Assembly (NCBI GenBank): GCA_022821685.1
Contig: JAJEDD010000025.1
Span: forward strand, 81,757-145,756
Direction: 5' to 3'
Length of the DNA: 64,000 nucleotides
Source of the DNA: Acidimicrobiia bacterium
Lineage (GTDB): Bacteria; Actinomycetota; Acidimicrobiia; Acidimicrobiales; Aldehydirespiratoraceae
Shown: positions 46,133 to 57,300 of the stretch, one piece after another
How positions within the stretch are numbered: position 1 is the stretch's first letter
Layout of the letters: every line of letters starts with the position of its first letter
Translations under genes and position numbers: made by a program
Notes under the pieces: generated by a model
What the model saw: the letters and a program-made list of their open reading frames with translations, nothing else
Told to the model about the DNA's origin: nothing
Databases searched by the model: none

Positions 46133-46816
46133 ATGAGCAAGCGCACCGCCGACATCGTCATCAGAGCGCTCACCGTCGTGACGCTGATCGGTCTGGTCCT
46201 GGCTGCGGCCCTGTATGAGCCGTTCGTGTGGCCGGAGGTCACCACCGAGTACCTGGCTGAGGGTGACGGCACCGGAGCGGTCCATGTCTTTGATTCCGCC
46301 GACAGCACCAGAGTGTTCGACATCGCCCTGATGATCCTGCGGGCCGGGCTGGGGATGATGATCTTCGTCCACGGCTACAACAAGGCGTTCCGGGGCGGCA
46401 AGCTCGTCGGCACCGGCCGCTGGTTCCAGTCGATAGGGATGCGCCCCGGCAAGGTTCACGCCACCCTGGCGGCCGGCACCGAGATGGGTGTGGGCGTGCT
46501 GCTGGTGCTGGGCCTAATCACCTCGGTGGCCGCCGCCGGGCTGATCGCGCTGATGGTGGTGGCCTTCTGGACGGTCCACCGCGACAAGGGTTTCATGATC
46601 ACCGGCGAGGGCTGGGAATACGTCGCCCTGATCGCGGCAATGAGCCTGGTGTGCGCCATCCTCGGCCCGGGCGCGGTATCGGTCGATTCCGAACTGGAGA
46701 TCGCCCACCGCCTCAACGGCATGACCGGCCTCGGTATCGCCCTGCTGCTCGGCCTCGGTGCAGGCGCAGCCCAACTGTTGCTCTTCTACCGCCCCCCGAA
46801 GCCCGAAGACTCATAG
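46133..46816 (+). CDS. DoxX family membrane protein
   Basis: 227-aa protein with a transmembrane N-terminus and the DoxX core ALMILRAGLGMMIFVHGYNK, AFRGGKLVGTGRWFQSIGMR and three further helices (GVGVLLVLGLITSVAAAGLI, YVALIAAMSLVCAILGPGAV, GIALLLGLGAGAAQLLLFY). DoxX proteins are often linked to redox or stress-related membrane complexes. ATG 46133 follows GGGAGG; the longer frame from 46016 lacks an RBS. Confidence 0.8.
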   Translation: MSKRTADIVIRALTVVTLIGLVLAAALYEPFVWPEVTTEYLAEGDGTGAVHVFDSADSTRVFDIALMILRAGLGMMIFVHGYNKAFRGGKLVGTGRWFQSIGMRPGKVHATLAAGTEMGVGVLLVLGLITSVAAAGLIALMVVAFWTVHRDKGFMITGEGWEYVALIAAMSLVCAILGPGAVSVDSELEIAHRLNGMTGLGIALLLGLGAGAAQLLLFYRPPKPEDS

Positions 46817-46903
46817 AGGCCGAGCAGCAGGCAAGCGAATCCGGGCGCGGCAAACAAGAGCGGGGGAGATCCGCCGCGCCGCCGACGGACTCCTACCGAC
46901 TCT
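46815..46903 (-). repeat. MITE-like repeat, shortened copy E1
   Basis: Starts GAGGCCGAGCAG and contains GGCAAACAAGAGCGGGGGAG, matching the ends and part of the core in reverse orientation. It adjoins the fuller copy E2 head to tail. Confidence 0.5.
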
Positions 46904-47040
46904 GAGGCCGAGCAAATGGGCGAGCGAAACCGGCTCATACGGGCGAGGCCGTGGCCCGAGCGGCCCGTGAGCGCAGCGAACAAGAGCGGGAATGACCCCG
47001 TTGTGAGGCGACCGGCTCTCACCTATTTGCGCGCCCTCTT
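46902..47040 (-). repeat. MITE-like interspersed repeat, copy E2 (near full length)
   Basis: Reverse-oriented copy with GAGGCCGAGCAAATGGGCGAG at one end and CTCACCTATTTGCGCGCCCT at the other. CAAATGGGCGAG and CTCACCTATTTG pair with one mismatch and one G-T pair. The core is AGCGGCCCGTGAGCGCAGCG. It lies between the convergent DoxX and DMT genes. Confidence 0.7.
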
Positions 47041-47050
47041 TGTGCTCGCT

Positions 47051-47977
47051 CTAGATCCTCGGCCGGATTCGGGGGCGCAGCCACGGCCGGCTGACCCGGT
47101 CGTGCACCAGGTCGGCTCGGGCGTGGAAGAGCACCGAGCCCACGATCAGCAGCCCGCCGGCCACGGTCGCCAGCGGCGGCGCCTCGCTCACGATGATCCA
47201 GGCGAACAGGATCGAGCAAGGCGTCTCGGTCGTGGCCAGCAGCCCGGCCTCGGCGGCCGGAATGCGTCGGATCCCTTCAGTCCACAGGATCAGCGACACC
47301 GCGAACACCAGCCCGAAGGCCACGGTGAGCGGCATCTCGGCCGCGGCCATCCCGAACGGGTCGGCCACCACCAGGGCCACCGCGAACAGCACCACCCCCG
47401 ACCCTGCCTGCGCCAGCAGGGCGTCGGTGCCCCCGAAGCGCCGGATCAGCACGATCAGAGAGGCCAGCGTGACCGAGAGGGTCACAGCCAGCAGATCCCC
47501 CACCAGGTCGCCCATCCCCAGACTCCCGATCACGGTCAGGACCACCCCCGCGAACGACACCCCGGAGGCGATGATCGTCGAGCGCCGCAGCCCCTCGCGC
47601 AGGATCAGCCATCCCAGCGCGGCAGCCAAGAACGGGATGGTCGCCATGATCACCGACACGTTCGCCACCGCCGTCTTCTGAAGAGCGGTGACCAGCAGCA
47701 CCATCGAGGCGGCGTTCAGGGCCAGCAGCAACAGGGCTTGTGCGCTGGCGACCGGGTCGCGGCTGAACCGCAGGACGGCCGTGCCCCGCCGCTGCCGCCA
47801 CCACACGTAGCCCAAAACGGCCGGACTGGCGCTCAGCCCCCGCCAACTGGCGATCTCCCAGCCGCCGCCCTCAATGCTGCGGGTGAACACGCCCGACATG
47901 CCGAAGCCCAGCCCGGAGGCGAGCAGAGCAGCCGCGCCAACCCGCCGGGAACGTGCCGACCCCTGGTTCGTGGTCAC
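47051..47977 (-). CDS. EamA/DMT-family transporter
   Basis: 308-aa membrane protein with about ten helices in two EamA halves, e.g. VGAAALLASGLGFGMSGVFT, LLLLALNAASMVLLVTALQK and the second-half AEAGLLATTETPCSILFAWI, VAGGLLIVGSVLF. Exports or imports small metabolites of unknown type. GTG 47977 begins MTTNQGSARSRR. Confidence 0.82.
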   Translation of the reverse strand: MTTNQGSARSRRVGAAALLASGLGFGMSGVFTRSIEGGGWEIASWRGLSASPAVLGYVWWRQRRGTAVLRFSRDPVASAQALLLLALNAASMVLLVTALQKTAVANVSVIMATIPFLAAALGWLILREGLRRSTIIASGVSFAGVVLTVIGSLGMGDLVGDLLAVTLSVTLASLIVLIRRFGGTDALLAQAGSGVVLFAVALVVADPFGMAAAEMPLTVAFGLVFAVSLILWTEGIRRIPAAEAGLLATTETPCSILFAWIIVSEAPPLATVAGGLLIVGSVLFHARADLVHDRVSRPWLRPRIRPRI

Positions 47978-48096
47978 GGGAGACTGCGGGCAATGCCGCT
48001 AGTGCCGGCCGGGTCGAGCCGCCGCGAACGCGCCAACCGCCGGTCGGCGGTCAATCCCCGCTCGCGTCCAGAGGCCGAGCGGATGGACCCCATGCC

Positions 48097-48203
48097 GATG
48101 GCAAGCGCGGCGAGGCGTTCAGCGAGGCCGTGGCCCAAGCGGCCCGTGAGCGCAGCGAACAGGAGCGGGAATGGCAAGGCTGCGGCGCGAGGCGCTTGCC
48201 ATC
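48097..48203 (-). repeat. MITE-like interspersed repeat, copy F
   Basis: Core GCGGCCCGTGAGCGCAGCGA in reverse orientation. Its ends are a perfect inverted repeat, GATGGCAAGCGC (48097-48108) and GCGCTTGCCATC (48192-48203), different in sequence from the paired ends of copy B. Confidence 0.7.
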
Positions 48204-48224
48204 AATGCACGCTCGCGCCTGTGA

Positions 48225-48881
<657 letters not shown>

Positions 48882-48951
48882 GTAACGACTGTATCGCCGG
48901 CTGCCGCATGAGGTTTCAGCCGCGCCGGGCCCGACCCTTACCGGTCCCCAC

Positions 48952-49005
48952 CCGAAATTGGTGCGGATATTGGACATATAGCGGCGGTTTCGTCATCAAT
49001 TTCGG
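48952..49005. repeat. 54-bp palindromic repeat copy
   Basis: CCGAAATTGGTG (48952-48963) faces CATCAATTTCGG (48994-49005) with one mismatch. The interior GGATATTGGACATA is the inverse of GATACTGGACATA-type sequence in the 35970 copy. It lies in the divergent spacer before the D-aminoacylase-like gene. Confidence 0.6.
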
Positions 49006-49074
49006 CGGACGCTCGCCGGATGCCCCGTAGAGCCCGGGGCCGGGCCAACTCGGCCACGGCTACCCTCTGGCGCA

Positions 49075-50838
49075 ATGCTCGACACGCTGATCGCCGGGGG
49101 CACCCTGGTCGACGGCACCGGCGCCCCCGCCCGCCCCGCCGACATCGGCATCTCCGACGGCCGGATCGTGGCCGTGGCCGACCCCGGCGAGCTCAGCGGC
49201 ACCGATCCGGCCGAGACCGTCGATGCCGACGGCCTGGTGGTGTGTCCCGGCTTCATCGACCCCCACACCCACTACGACGCCCAGATCTTCTGGGACCCCA
49301 GAACCACCCCGTCCAACCTGTTCGGGGTCACCTCGGTGATCGGCGGCAACTGCGGCTTCTCGCTGGCCCCGCTCGGCCACCCCTCCGACGGCGAATACCT
49401 GAAGCGCATGATGGTGAAGGTCGAGGGCATGGAACTGGCCGCGCTGGAGGCGGGCGTGCCGTGGGACTGGGAGAGCTTCGCCGACTACCTGCGGGCGGTA
49501 GAGAGCGGCGGCGTCGGCGTGAACGCCGGGTTCATGGTGGGGCACTGCGCGCTGCGACGGGCGGTGATGCGAGACGACGCCGTGGGCCGCGAGGCCAACG
49601 ACGACCAGATCGCCCTGATGCGGGCCCTGCTGGCCGAGTCGCTGGCCGCCGGCGGGCTGGGCTTCTCCACCGGCCGCAGCTACACCCACAACGACGGCGA
49701 CGGCCAGCCGGTGCCGAGCCGCTGGGCCTCCACCGACGAAGTGCTGGAGCTGTGTTCAGAGACGGCTGCCCATCCCGGCACCACCCTCGAATGGGTGGCC
49801 GACGGCTGCATGAAAGGCTTCAGCGACGACGAGATCGACCTGATGACCCGCATGTCGCGGCAGGCCCGGCGCCCGCTGAACTGGAACGTGCTCACCATCG
49901 ACTCGGCCCGCCCCGACGACTACCGCAACCAGATCGCGGCGTGCGAGCAGGCCGCCGATGCCGGCGCGGTGGTGGTCGCCCTCACCATGCCGATCCTGGC
50001 GGGCATGAACATGAGCCTGGGCACGTTCTGCGCGCTGCACCTGCTGCCCGGCTGGCCCGACGTGTTCGACCTGCCCATACCCGAGCGCACCGACGCCCTG
50101 CGCCGCCCCGACACCCTCATAGCCCTGGAGAACTCCGCCGCAAGCCCGGAAGCGGGCGTGCTCAGCCGCCTCACCGGCTGGTCCGACTACCGCATCGGCG
50201 ACACCTGCTCGGCCGCCAACGAGGGTCTGAAGGGCCGCCGGGTGGGCGACATCGCCCGGCAGCGGGGCCAGCGGGACTTCTTCTGTCTGGTGGACATCTG
50301 CCTGGCCGACGACCTGCGCACCGTGCTGTGGCCCGCCCCCACCGACGACGATCCCGAGAGTTGGCGGCTGAGGGCCGAGGCCTGGGAGCATCCGGCGGTG
50401 ATGATCGGCGGCAGCGACGCCGGAGCCCATCTCGACCGCATGGCCGGCGCCTGCTACCCCACGGCCTGGATCGGCGACTGCCTGCGGGGCCGCCGCCTCA
50501 CCACCCTCGAGAACGCGGTGCGACATATGACCGAGGCCCCGGCCCGGCTGTTCGGCTTGAGGGGCCGGGGCCACATCGCCGAGGGCTGCTTCGCCGACGT
50601 CGTGCTGTTCGATCCTCACACTGTGGGCGCGCTCGAGCCGGTGCTGGTGGCCGACTTGCCCGGCGGGGGCAGGCGCCTGTGGTCGGAGGCCACCGGAGTG
50701 CGCCGGGTGATGGTCAACGGCGTCGCCACCGTGATCGACGGCGAGGCCACCGACGCCCTGCCGGGCACGGTGCTGCGCTCGGGCCGTCACACCGAGACCG
50801 TCCCGGTAGGAGTCGCAAGCAACGCCGCCAACAACTAG
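49075..50838 (+). CDS. N-acyl-D-amino-acid deacylase family amidohydrolase
   Basis: 587-aa amidohydrolase of the D-aminoacylase group: DTLIAGGTLVDGTGAPARPA, GFIDPHTHYDAQIFWDP (HxH), GVTSVIGGNCGFSLAPL, VGHCALRRAVM, GLGFSTGRSY and VMIGGSDAGAHLDRMAGACY are typical. The members hydrolyse N-acyl-D-amino acids or similar amides; the exact substrate is unknown. ATG 49075 starts MLDTLIAGG. Its last codons and stop are duplicated 74 bp downstream, just before the acetyl-CoA synthetase start. Confidence 0.85.
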   Translation: MLDTLIAGGTLVDGTGAPARPADIGISDGRIVAVADPGELSGTDPAETVDADGLVVCPGFIDPHTHYDAQIFWDPRTTPSNLFGVTSVIGGNCGFSLAPLGHPSDGEYLKRMMVKVEGMELAALEAGVPWDWESFADYLRAVESGGVGVNAGFMVGHCALRRAVMRDDAVGREANDDQIALMRALLAESLAAGGLGFSTGRSYTHNDGDGQPVPSRWASTDEVLELCSETAAHPGTTLEWVADGCMKGFSDDEIDLMTRMSRQARRPLNWNVLTIDSARPDDYRNQIAACEQAADAGAVVVALTMPILAGMNMSLGTFCALHLLPGWPDVFDLPIPERTDALRRPDTLIALENSAASPEAGVLSRLTGWSDYRIGDTCSAANEGLKGRRVGDIARQRGQRDFFCLVDICLADDLRTVLWPAPTDDDPESWRLRAEAWEHPAVMIGGSDAGAHLDRMAGACYPTAWIGDCLRGRRLTTLENAVRHMTEAPARLFGLRGRGHIAEGCFADVVLFDPHTVGALEPVLVADLPGGGRRLWSEATGVRRVMVNGVATVIDGEATDALPGTVLRSGRHTETVPVGVASNAANN

Positions 50839-50921
50839 GACAAGCTCCCGAATCACGCAGGCAAGCGTCGGCGTCCCGCCAGGAGCCGAGAGCACTGCCG
50901 CCAACAACTAGGAGAAACACC
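50818..50921 (+). other. Duplicated gene end/RBS block before acsA
   Basis: AACGCCGCCAACAACTAGGA (end of the deacylase gene) is repeated as ACTGCCGCCAACAACTAGGA, 74 bp downstream. In frame the copy would read GAESTAANN-stop against GVASNAANN-stop in the gene. The second TAGGAG serves as RBS for acsA. Confidence 0.7.
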
Positions 50922-52912
<1,991 letters not shown>

Positions 52913-52916
<4 letters not shown>

Positions 52917-53023
52917 CCAGTCCTCGGTTCGCCGCCGGTTGTGAGAGCGGGAGTCGCCGCAGGGTCTCGCCGATGCCGCTGGAGCGCCTCTACCGGTCCG
53001 AGATCATGAGGGAGCGCCGGTGA
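52913..53023 (+). other. 36-codon ORF bridging acsA and HAD gene by GTGA overlaps
   Basis: GTG 52913 overlaps the acsA stop (GTGA). The frame (MTSPRFAAGCESG...MRERR) ends in TGA overlapping GTG 53020 of the HAD gene. Its N-terminus MTSPRF resembles the HAD protein's MSTPHNWF, consistent with a diverged junction duplication. Confidence 0.55.
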
Positions 53024-53523
53024 GCACCCCCCACAACTGGTTCTTCCGCGAAGGCGGCACTGACGGCGGCGGCGGGCCGCTGGTGATCCTCGACCTCGAC
53101 GGCGTGATCTCCGACGCCTCGCACCGCCAGCACTTCATGCGGGGTGCCTTCAAGGACATCCGGGGCTTCTTCAATGCCTCACCCGCCGATCCGCCCCTGG
53201 CCGCGGGCCGGGCCCTGGCCGCCTCGATCGCCGGCGATCACACCGTGGCCATCCTCACCGCTCGCCCCCACTACCTGGCCGAAAGCACCCGTGCCTGGCT
53301 GGCCGCCAACGAGATCCGCCACGACCTGCTCATCCTGCGGCCAAGTGAGGGCCCCGGCAGCCGGGGCCGGTCGGCCGACTTCAAGCGCATGGAGCTGCAC
53401 CGCCTCCGAGCCTCCGGCTACGAGGTGGTCGCGGCCATCGACGACGACGAGCGGATCATCGAGATGTACCGTGCCGAGGGCGTCTTCGCCCTATACACCC
53501 ACTCCGGCTACTACGAGCGCTAG
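53020..53523 (+). CDS. HAD-family phosphatase (polynucleotide 3'-phosphatase-like)
   Basis: 167-aa HAD protein with motif I VILDLDGVISDASHRQHF, motif II VAILTARPHYLAES, a Lys-containing SADFKRMELHRL and motif III VVAAIDDDERIIEMY. Such short HAD proteins include phage-type polynucleotide 3'-phosphatase domains; the substrate is unproven. GTG 53020 follows GAGGGAGCGCCG. It is downstream of acsA on the same strand. Confidence 0.75.
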   Translation: MSTPHNWFFREGGTDGGGGPLVILDLDGVISDASHRQHFMRGAFKDIRGFFNASPADPPLAAGRALAASIAGDHTVAILTARPHYLAESTRAWLAANEIRHDLLILRPSEGPGSRGRSADFKRMELHRLRASGYEVVAAIDDDERIIEMYRAEGVFALYTHSGYYER

Positions 53524-53624
53524 GCCAGCCAGCGGAGCCGGGCTCGTTTGGCGGCGCACTTGCGTCAGACCGACGACCTGGCCGGCTCGAACTGCTGTGA
53601 GACCCGCTGGGGTTGGGGCGGTGT

Positions 53625-53672
53625 CTTCTCGCTGGCACCACTGCGCTCGCGGGCCGCTCGGGGGATGGGGAC
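53625..53672 (+). repeat. Fragment of the MITE-like repeat core, copy G
   Basis: CACTGCGCTCGCGGGCCGCTCGGG-type core only, within the 246-nt spacer before htpX. The rest of that spacer shows no gene. Confidence 0.4.
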
Positions 53673-53769
53673 TGGCCGAGCCCCTCACGGTTGCCTTCAT
53701 CGTGCGGGACCAACCACGCTAGACATTCTGCCGGGCCGGTAGGTTGGGGCGCTGCGGAGGTGACGGACG

Positions 53770-54636
53770 ATGTTCAACGCGGCGAAGACGTTCACACTGC
53801 TGGCCCTGCTCGGCGGCCTGTGCATCGTGATCGGGGGCGCTCTCGGCGGCGAGGTCGGCTTGGTGCTGGGCTTGCTGTTGGGCGTTGGCCTGGCCGGAGG
53901 CAGCTACTGGTTCAGCGACAAGCTGGCCATCGCCTCGGCTCGGGCCCAGCCGGTGACCGCGGCCGACATGCCCGAGTACCACGAGATCATGGTCAACCTG
54001 TGCATGAGGGCCCAGATGCCCATGCCGAAGCTGTACATGTCGCCCAACCCGCAGCCCAACGCCTTCGCCACCGGCCGCAACCCCAAGCACGCGGCGGTGT
54101 GCATCACCGCCGGGCTCACCCAGGCCATGGGCTGGGACGAGATCCGGGGCGTGCTGGCCCACGAACTGGCCCACATCCGCAACCGCGACATCCTGATCGG
54201 CTCGGTGGCCGCCGCGGTCGGCATGGCGGTGACGTTCGTCGCCAACATGGCCATGTGGGGGGCGATGTTCGCGGGCGGGCGCGGCGACCGCGACAACAAC
54301 GTGTTCGGCCAGCTGGCGCTCGCCATCCTGGCCCCGATCGCGGCGGCGATGATCCAGGCCGCCATCAGCCGCAGCCGTGAGTTCCAGGCCGACGCGTCGG
54401 CGGCCAGGCTGATCGGCGACGGCCGTCCCCTGGCCCGGGCGCTCGAGCGGCTGGAGGTGTACTCGCAGCGGGTTCCGTCGGGGGTCAACCCGAGCCAGGC
54501 CTCCAACTACATAATCGACCCGCTGAAGGCCCAGGCCCGAGGCGGCGCAGGCACCGGAGGCTTCGGCCGGATGTTCAGCACCCACCCGCCCACCGAGGAG
54601 CGGATCCGCCGCCTAGAGTCCCGCAACTGGGAGTAG
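53770..54636 (+). CDS. htpX: HtpX-family membrane zinc metalloprotease
   Basis: 288-aa M48 protease for membrane protein quality control. Two N-terminal helices ([39 protein letters not shown]), the zinc site [13 protein letters not shown], two further helices, and [12 protein letters not shown] with the third ligand Glu are visible; [14 protein letters not shown] closes the protein. ATG 53770 follows GGAGG. Length and order are normal. Confidence 0.93.
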   Translation: MFNAAKTFTLLALLGGLCIVIGGALGGEVGLVLGLLLGVGLAGGSYWFSDKLAIASARAQPVTAADMPEYHEIMVNLCMRAQMPMPKLYMSPNPQPNAFATGRNPKHAAVCITAGLTQAMGWDEIRGVLAHELAHIRNRDILIGSVAAAVGMAVTFVANMAMWGAMFAGGRGDRDNNVFGQLALAILAPIAAAMIQAAISRSREFQADASAARLIGDGRPLARALERLEVYSQRVPSGVNPSQASNYIIDPLKAQARGGAGTGGFGRMFSTHPPTEERIRRLESRNWE

Positions 54637-54639
54637 CAG

Positions 54640-55128
54640 CTAGTCCCGGAAGTTCACGTATTGGAGGGGCATGTCGAAGTCGCCCTCCTTGAGCGCGGCG
54701 ATCACGGCTTGGAGGTCGTCGCGCTTCTTGGACTGCACTCGCAGCTGGTCGCCCTGGGCCGACGATTGCACGCCCTTGAGGCCGAGCCCCTTGATGAACT
54801 TGTTGAGCTCCCGGGCCCGCTCCGACGAGATCCCGGCCCGCAGGGCGGCCACCTGCCGCACGGTGGCCCCGGCGGCCTCCTGCACCTTGCCGTAGTCGAG
54901 CGCCTTGAGCGACACCTTGCGCCGCACCAGCTTCTCCTCGAGCACGGTGCGGGCGGCGGCCAGCCGGTCCTCGGTCGAAGAGCTCATGGTGATGGCGCCG
55001 TCGCCGAGCACGACGGAGGTGGCGGTGTTGCGGAAGTCGTAGCGGGTGCTCACCTCCCGCGCCGCCTGGTCCACCGCGTTGCGGACTTCCTGCATGTCGA
55101 GCCGGCTGACTACGTCGAAGGTGGGCAT
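54640..55128 (-). CDS. YajQ family nucleotide-binding protein
   Basis: 162-aa YajQ protein: MPTFDVVSRLDMQEVRNAVD, STRYDFRNTATSV and a C-terminal FNMPLQYVNFRD-type ending (here FDMPLQYVNFRD). Family members bind nucleotides or c-di-GMP in some bacteria. ATG 55128 is chosen by homology. It is convergent with htpX, only 3 nt apart, and divergent from tRNA-Tyr. Confidence 0.92.
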   Translation of the reverse strand: MPTFDVVSRLDMQEVRNAVDQAAREVSTRYDFRNTATSVVLGDGAITMSSSTEDRLAAARTVLEEKLVRRKVSLKALDYGKVQEAAGATVRQVAALRAGISSERARELNKFIKGLGLKGVQSSAQGDQLRVQSKKRDDLQAVIAALKEGDFDMPLQYVNFRD

Positions 55129-55160
55129 AGGTTCGGAGATGGTATCGTGCTGGCCCGTCT

Positions 55161-55242
55161 GGGTCGGTGCCCGAGCGGCCAAAGGGAACGGGCTGTAAAC
55201 CCGTCGGCTAAGCCTACGGAGGTTCGAATCCTCCCCGGCCCA
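55161..55242 (+). tRNA. tRNA-Tyr (GTA)
   Basis: Acceptor GGGTCGG pairs with CCGGCCC; the anticodon arm GGGCTGTAAACCC gives anticodon GTA. A long variable arm (GTCGGCTAAGCCTACG) marks a class II tRNA, followed by GGAGGTTCGAATCCTCC. 82 nt, no encoded CCA. Confidence 0.95.
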
Positions 55243-55321
55243 CACCAACCACCCACCGGCACCACACGGCGGGGTTCCGCCGCCCCGGTGTCTGCGCACC
55301 GGCCTCTACAGCAGGACTGGC

Positions 55322-55819
55322 TCAGGTGAGCATGCGCTGCATGACGATCACGTCGAGCCAGCCGCCGAACTTGCGCCCGACTTCCTGCTCGGTGCCGACG
55401 ACAGCAAACCCGGCGGCCTCGTGCAGCTGGACCGATGCTTCGTGGCCCCCGGCAACTCGGGCGATCATGGTGTGGAAGCCCCGGCTCTGGGCCAGTTCGA
55501 CCAGCTCCCGCATGAGCCGCCGGCCGACCCCCCGGCCCCGCACCGCCTCGTCCACATAGACGCTGGACTCCACCGAGGTCCGATAGGCGGCTCGCGGCCG
55601 GTACTCGCTCAGCGACGAGAAGCCCACTACCCGTCCGTCGAGCTCGGCCACCAGCACGCCCAGTGCGCCGGCCCGCTCCCGCAGCCAGGCTCGCTGCTGT
55701 TCGAGGGTGCGGGGCACGAGGTCGAACGTGTGGGTGGTGCGCTCCACCTCGTAGTTGTAGATGCGCCGGATCGACTCGGCGTCGTCGAGGACGGCAAGCC
55801 GCACAACCACATCGTCCAT
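55322..55819 (-). CDS. Phosphinothricin-type N-acetyltransferase (GNAT)
   Basis: 165-aa GNAT with VVVRLAVLDDAESIRRIYNY, LVPRTLEQQRAWLRER, RTSVESSVYVDEAVRGRGVG (acetyl-CoA loop) and HEAAGFAVVGTEQEVGRKFG, followed by WLDVIVMQRML. This matches the PAT/MnaT group that acetylates phosphinothricin or methionine analogues; the natural substrate is unknown. ATG 55819. Confidence 0.85.
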   Translation of the reverse strand: MDDVVVRLAVLDDAESIRRIYNYEVERTTHTFDLVPRTLEQQRAWLRERAGALGVLVAELDGRVVGFSSLSEYRPRAAYRTSVESSVYVDEAVRGRGVGRRLMRELVELAQSRGFHTMIARVAGGHEASVQLHEAAGFAVVGTEQEVGRKFGGWLDVIVMQRMLT

Positions 55820-55857
55820 CCCCCGAGACTACGACCTGCCCCGGCCCCGACAAAGAC

Positions 55858-55910
55858 ACAGCCCCGGCGTTGCCGCCGGGGCTGTTTGGCCCGGAGTTGC
55901 TCACTCCGGG
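55858..55910. terminator. Two strong hairpins in a divergent spacer
   Basis: ACAGCCCCGGCG-TTGC-CGCCGGGGCTGT (55858-55885, 12 perfect pairs), then CCCGGAGT-TGCTC-ACTCCGGG (55888-55908). Both lie between the divergent acetyltransferase and NYN genes, where no terminator is expected. This may mark an unannotated transcript end or insulate the NYN gene. Confidence 0.5.
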
Positions 55911-55966
55911 GGGGTTCAGCGGCAAGGGTATCAGAAGACGGTGTCGGGTCAAGTACCGTGCCCGCC

Positions 55967-56611
55967 ATGGCTGTACGCCGGGCTGTCGCCTACATCGACG
56001 GGTTCAACCTCTACTACGGCTTGCGCGCTGCTGGCCTCAAGGACTCGCGGTGGGTTGACCTCTACGGCCTCTGTTCGTCGCTGCTCAGGACCGGTGAGCG
56101 GCTGGAGTTGGTCCGCTACTTCACCAGCTGGGTGAGAGGCAGTAGCGTCAGGGCGGCTCGCCAAGCGACTTACATCGATGCGCTGCGAGCAAGGGGCGGG
56201 GTTGAAATTGACTTCGGCCACTTCCTCTCGAACAAGGCTCGCTGCTTCAGATGCGGCAACGTATGGACGAAGCGCGAGGAGAAGAAGACGGATGTCAATA
56301 TCGCGGTGCGCCTTCTGGAGGACGCCTCCGACGACCGTTTCGACACAGCGATGGTCGTGTCGGGGGACAGCGATCTCGTGCCGCTAGTCGAGTCGGTTCT
56401 GCACCGCTTCCCGCACAAGCGGGTCCTCGTCGCCTTCCCTCCGAGGCGTCGCTCCTCCCAGCTCGCGCAAGCCGCTTCCGCGGCGTTGTCGATCTATCCC
56501 CGGACGATCCGGTCATCCACCTTGCCCGATCCCGTTCGCACGTCCAGTGGCGTGGAACTTCACGCGCCGAGCGGCTGGTTGCCTCCGGCTTCGAGTGTGC
56601 CGCTCGAATAG
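55967..56611 (+). CDS. NYN-domain (PIN-like) ribonuclease
   Basis: 214-aa LabA/DUF88-type protein. AVAYIDGFNLYYGLRAAG holds the first catalytic Asp, KKTDVNIAVRLLED the second and TAMVVSGDSDLVPLVESVL the third, with KRVLVAFPP as the last strand. A CFRCG motif near residue 96 may bind zinc. Function is probably RNA processing or decay. ATG 55967 has a poor RBS; an extension upstream would read through hairpins. Codon use is less GC-biased than the flanks, suggesting acquisition. Confidence 0.82.
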   Translation: MAVRRAVAYIDGFNLYYGLRAAGLKDSRWVDLYGLCSSLLRTGERLELVRYFTSWVRGSSVRAARQATYIDALRARGGVEIDFGHFLSNKARCFRCGNVWTKREEKKTDVNIAVRLLEDASDDRFDTAMVVSGDSDLVPLVESVLHRFPHKRVLVAFPPRRRSSQLAQAASAALSIYPRTIRSSTLPDPVRTSSGVELHAPSGWLPPASSVPLE

Positions 56612-57230
56612 CCCGACCGGCCAGCAACCCGCTGTGAAGTGGACAGCGACTGATGGCCCCGCGACGCCGGACGCGCCCGCCCCGTCGACCGGCCAGCAGC
56701 TCGCGGCGAAAGCGGGTGTCGGCGCTGCGGCGGTGACTCCGTGCCGCAGTCTCGTTGAGGGCACACCCCTGGGCGGGCAGGCCCGGCGCCCCGCCGGCGG
56801 AGGCTCTTGGCCCGTGTGGCGCACCCCGGCGGTCCGAGCATCCCCGTATCCCGTGCTCGCACGGGTTACCTTGTGTCCCGTGACGGGTAGTTGCTCCCCC
56901 CGGAGGGCGCTAGTACGCTGCCGGGACGTGTTCGAAGACGAGGCGCCGCTCCTTGGCGTCCGGGGCAGTGGGTGCAGCTACGTTCCGAAACTGGATGTGA
57001 TCGAGGATGATTGAACGCGTTCAGCAGACCACCGTGCTACACTCGTGCCCCGTCACGGGCCCCACCATCGTGGTAGGGTCATTCCAACGTCCCGGACGAG
57101 AGATCGAAGGGGGTGCAGCCGTTGAACAGCGCGTGTAGCGTGGTACAGGTTGCATCCCGGACGGTCTGCACGTGCGAGGCGCGTGGGTCCGTCCGGGCCG
57201 AACTTGCCACAGATGGAATCCAGGTATAGA
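56612..57230. other. Long non-coding leader region before the first SLH gene
   Basis: About 620 nt with no convincing gene. Some frames are open, but their compositions are shuffled shadows. A possible promoter near 57017-57055 has TTGAAC and, 21 nt later, TACACT; that spacing is not optimal. Short inverted words such as CCCGTGACGGG and CCCGTCACGGG recur (near 56878 and 57048) and could form leader structure. No known riboswitch was recognised. Confidence 0.4.
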
Positions 57231-57300
57231 AAGGAGGGGCACATGCCCCATTTGAAGGGGCCTGTGCCCCAAGCACAAGCAAAGGAGGGGCCGATGCCCC
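57230..57300 (+). other. Duplicated RBS/start block of the first SLH gene
   Basis: AAAGGAGGGGCACATGCCCC (ATG 57243) and AAAGGAGGGGCCGATGCCCC (ATG 57294) are copies 51 bp apart, in the same frame. Initiation at the first would add 17 residues (MPHLKGPVPQAQAKEGP) before the signal peptide. Confidence 0.75.

Noticed and set aside
46823..47040. Apparent small proteins such as ARPWPERPVSAANKSG read from the repeats
   Set aside because: They are translations of the MITE-like repeat core, found in different phases beside unrelated genes; no independent evidence of a gene.
49020..50921. Long in-frame upstream extension of acsA
   Set aside because: It runs through the deacylase gene in a different phase with shadow composition. 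ATG 50922 has an RBS and the expected AcsA N-terminus.
56547..57014. 155-codon plus-strand frame in the leader of the SLH gene
   Set aside because: No RBS, no recognisable domain, overlaps the end of the NYN gene in another frame, and composition looks random.
56612..57230. Known riboswitch in the long SLH leader
   Set aside because: Inverted CCCGTGACGGG-like words are present, but I could not match any known aptamer core; a covariance-model search would decide.
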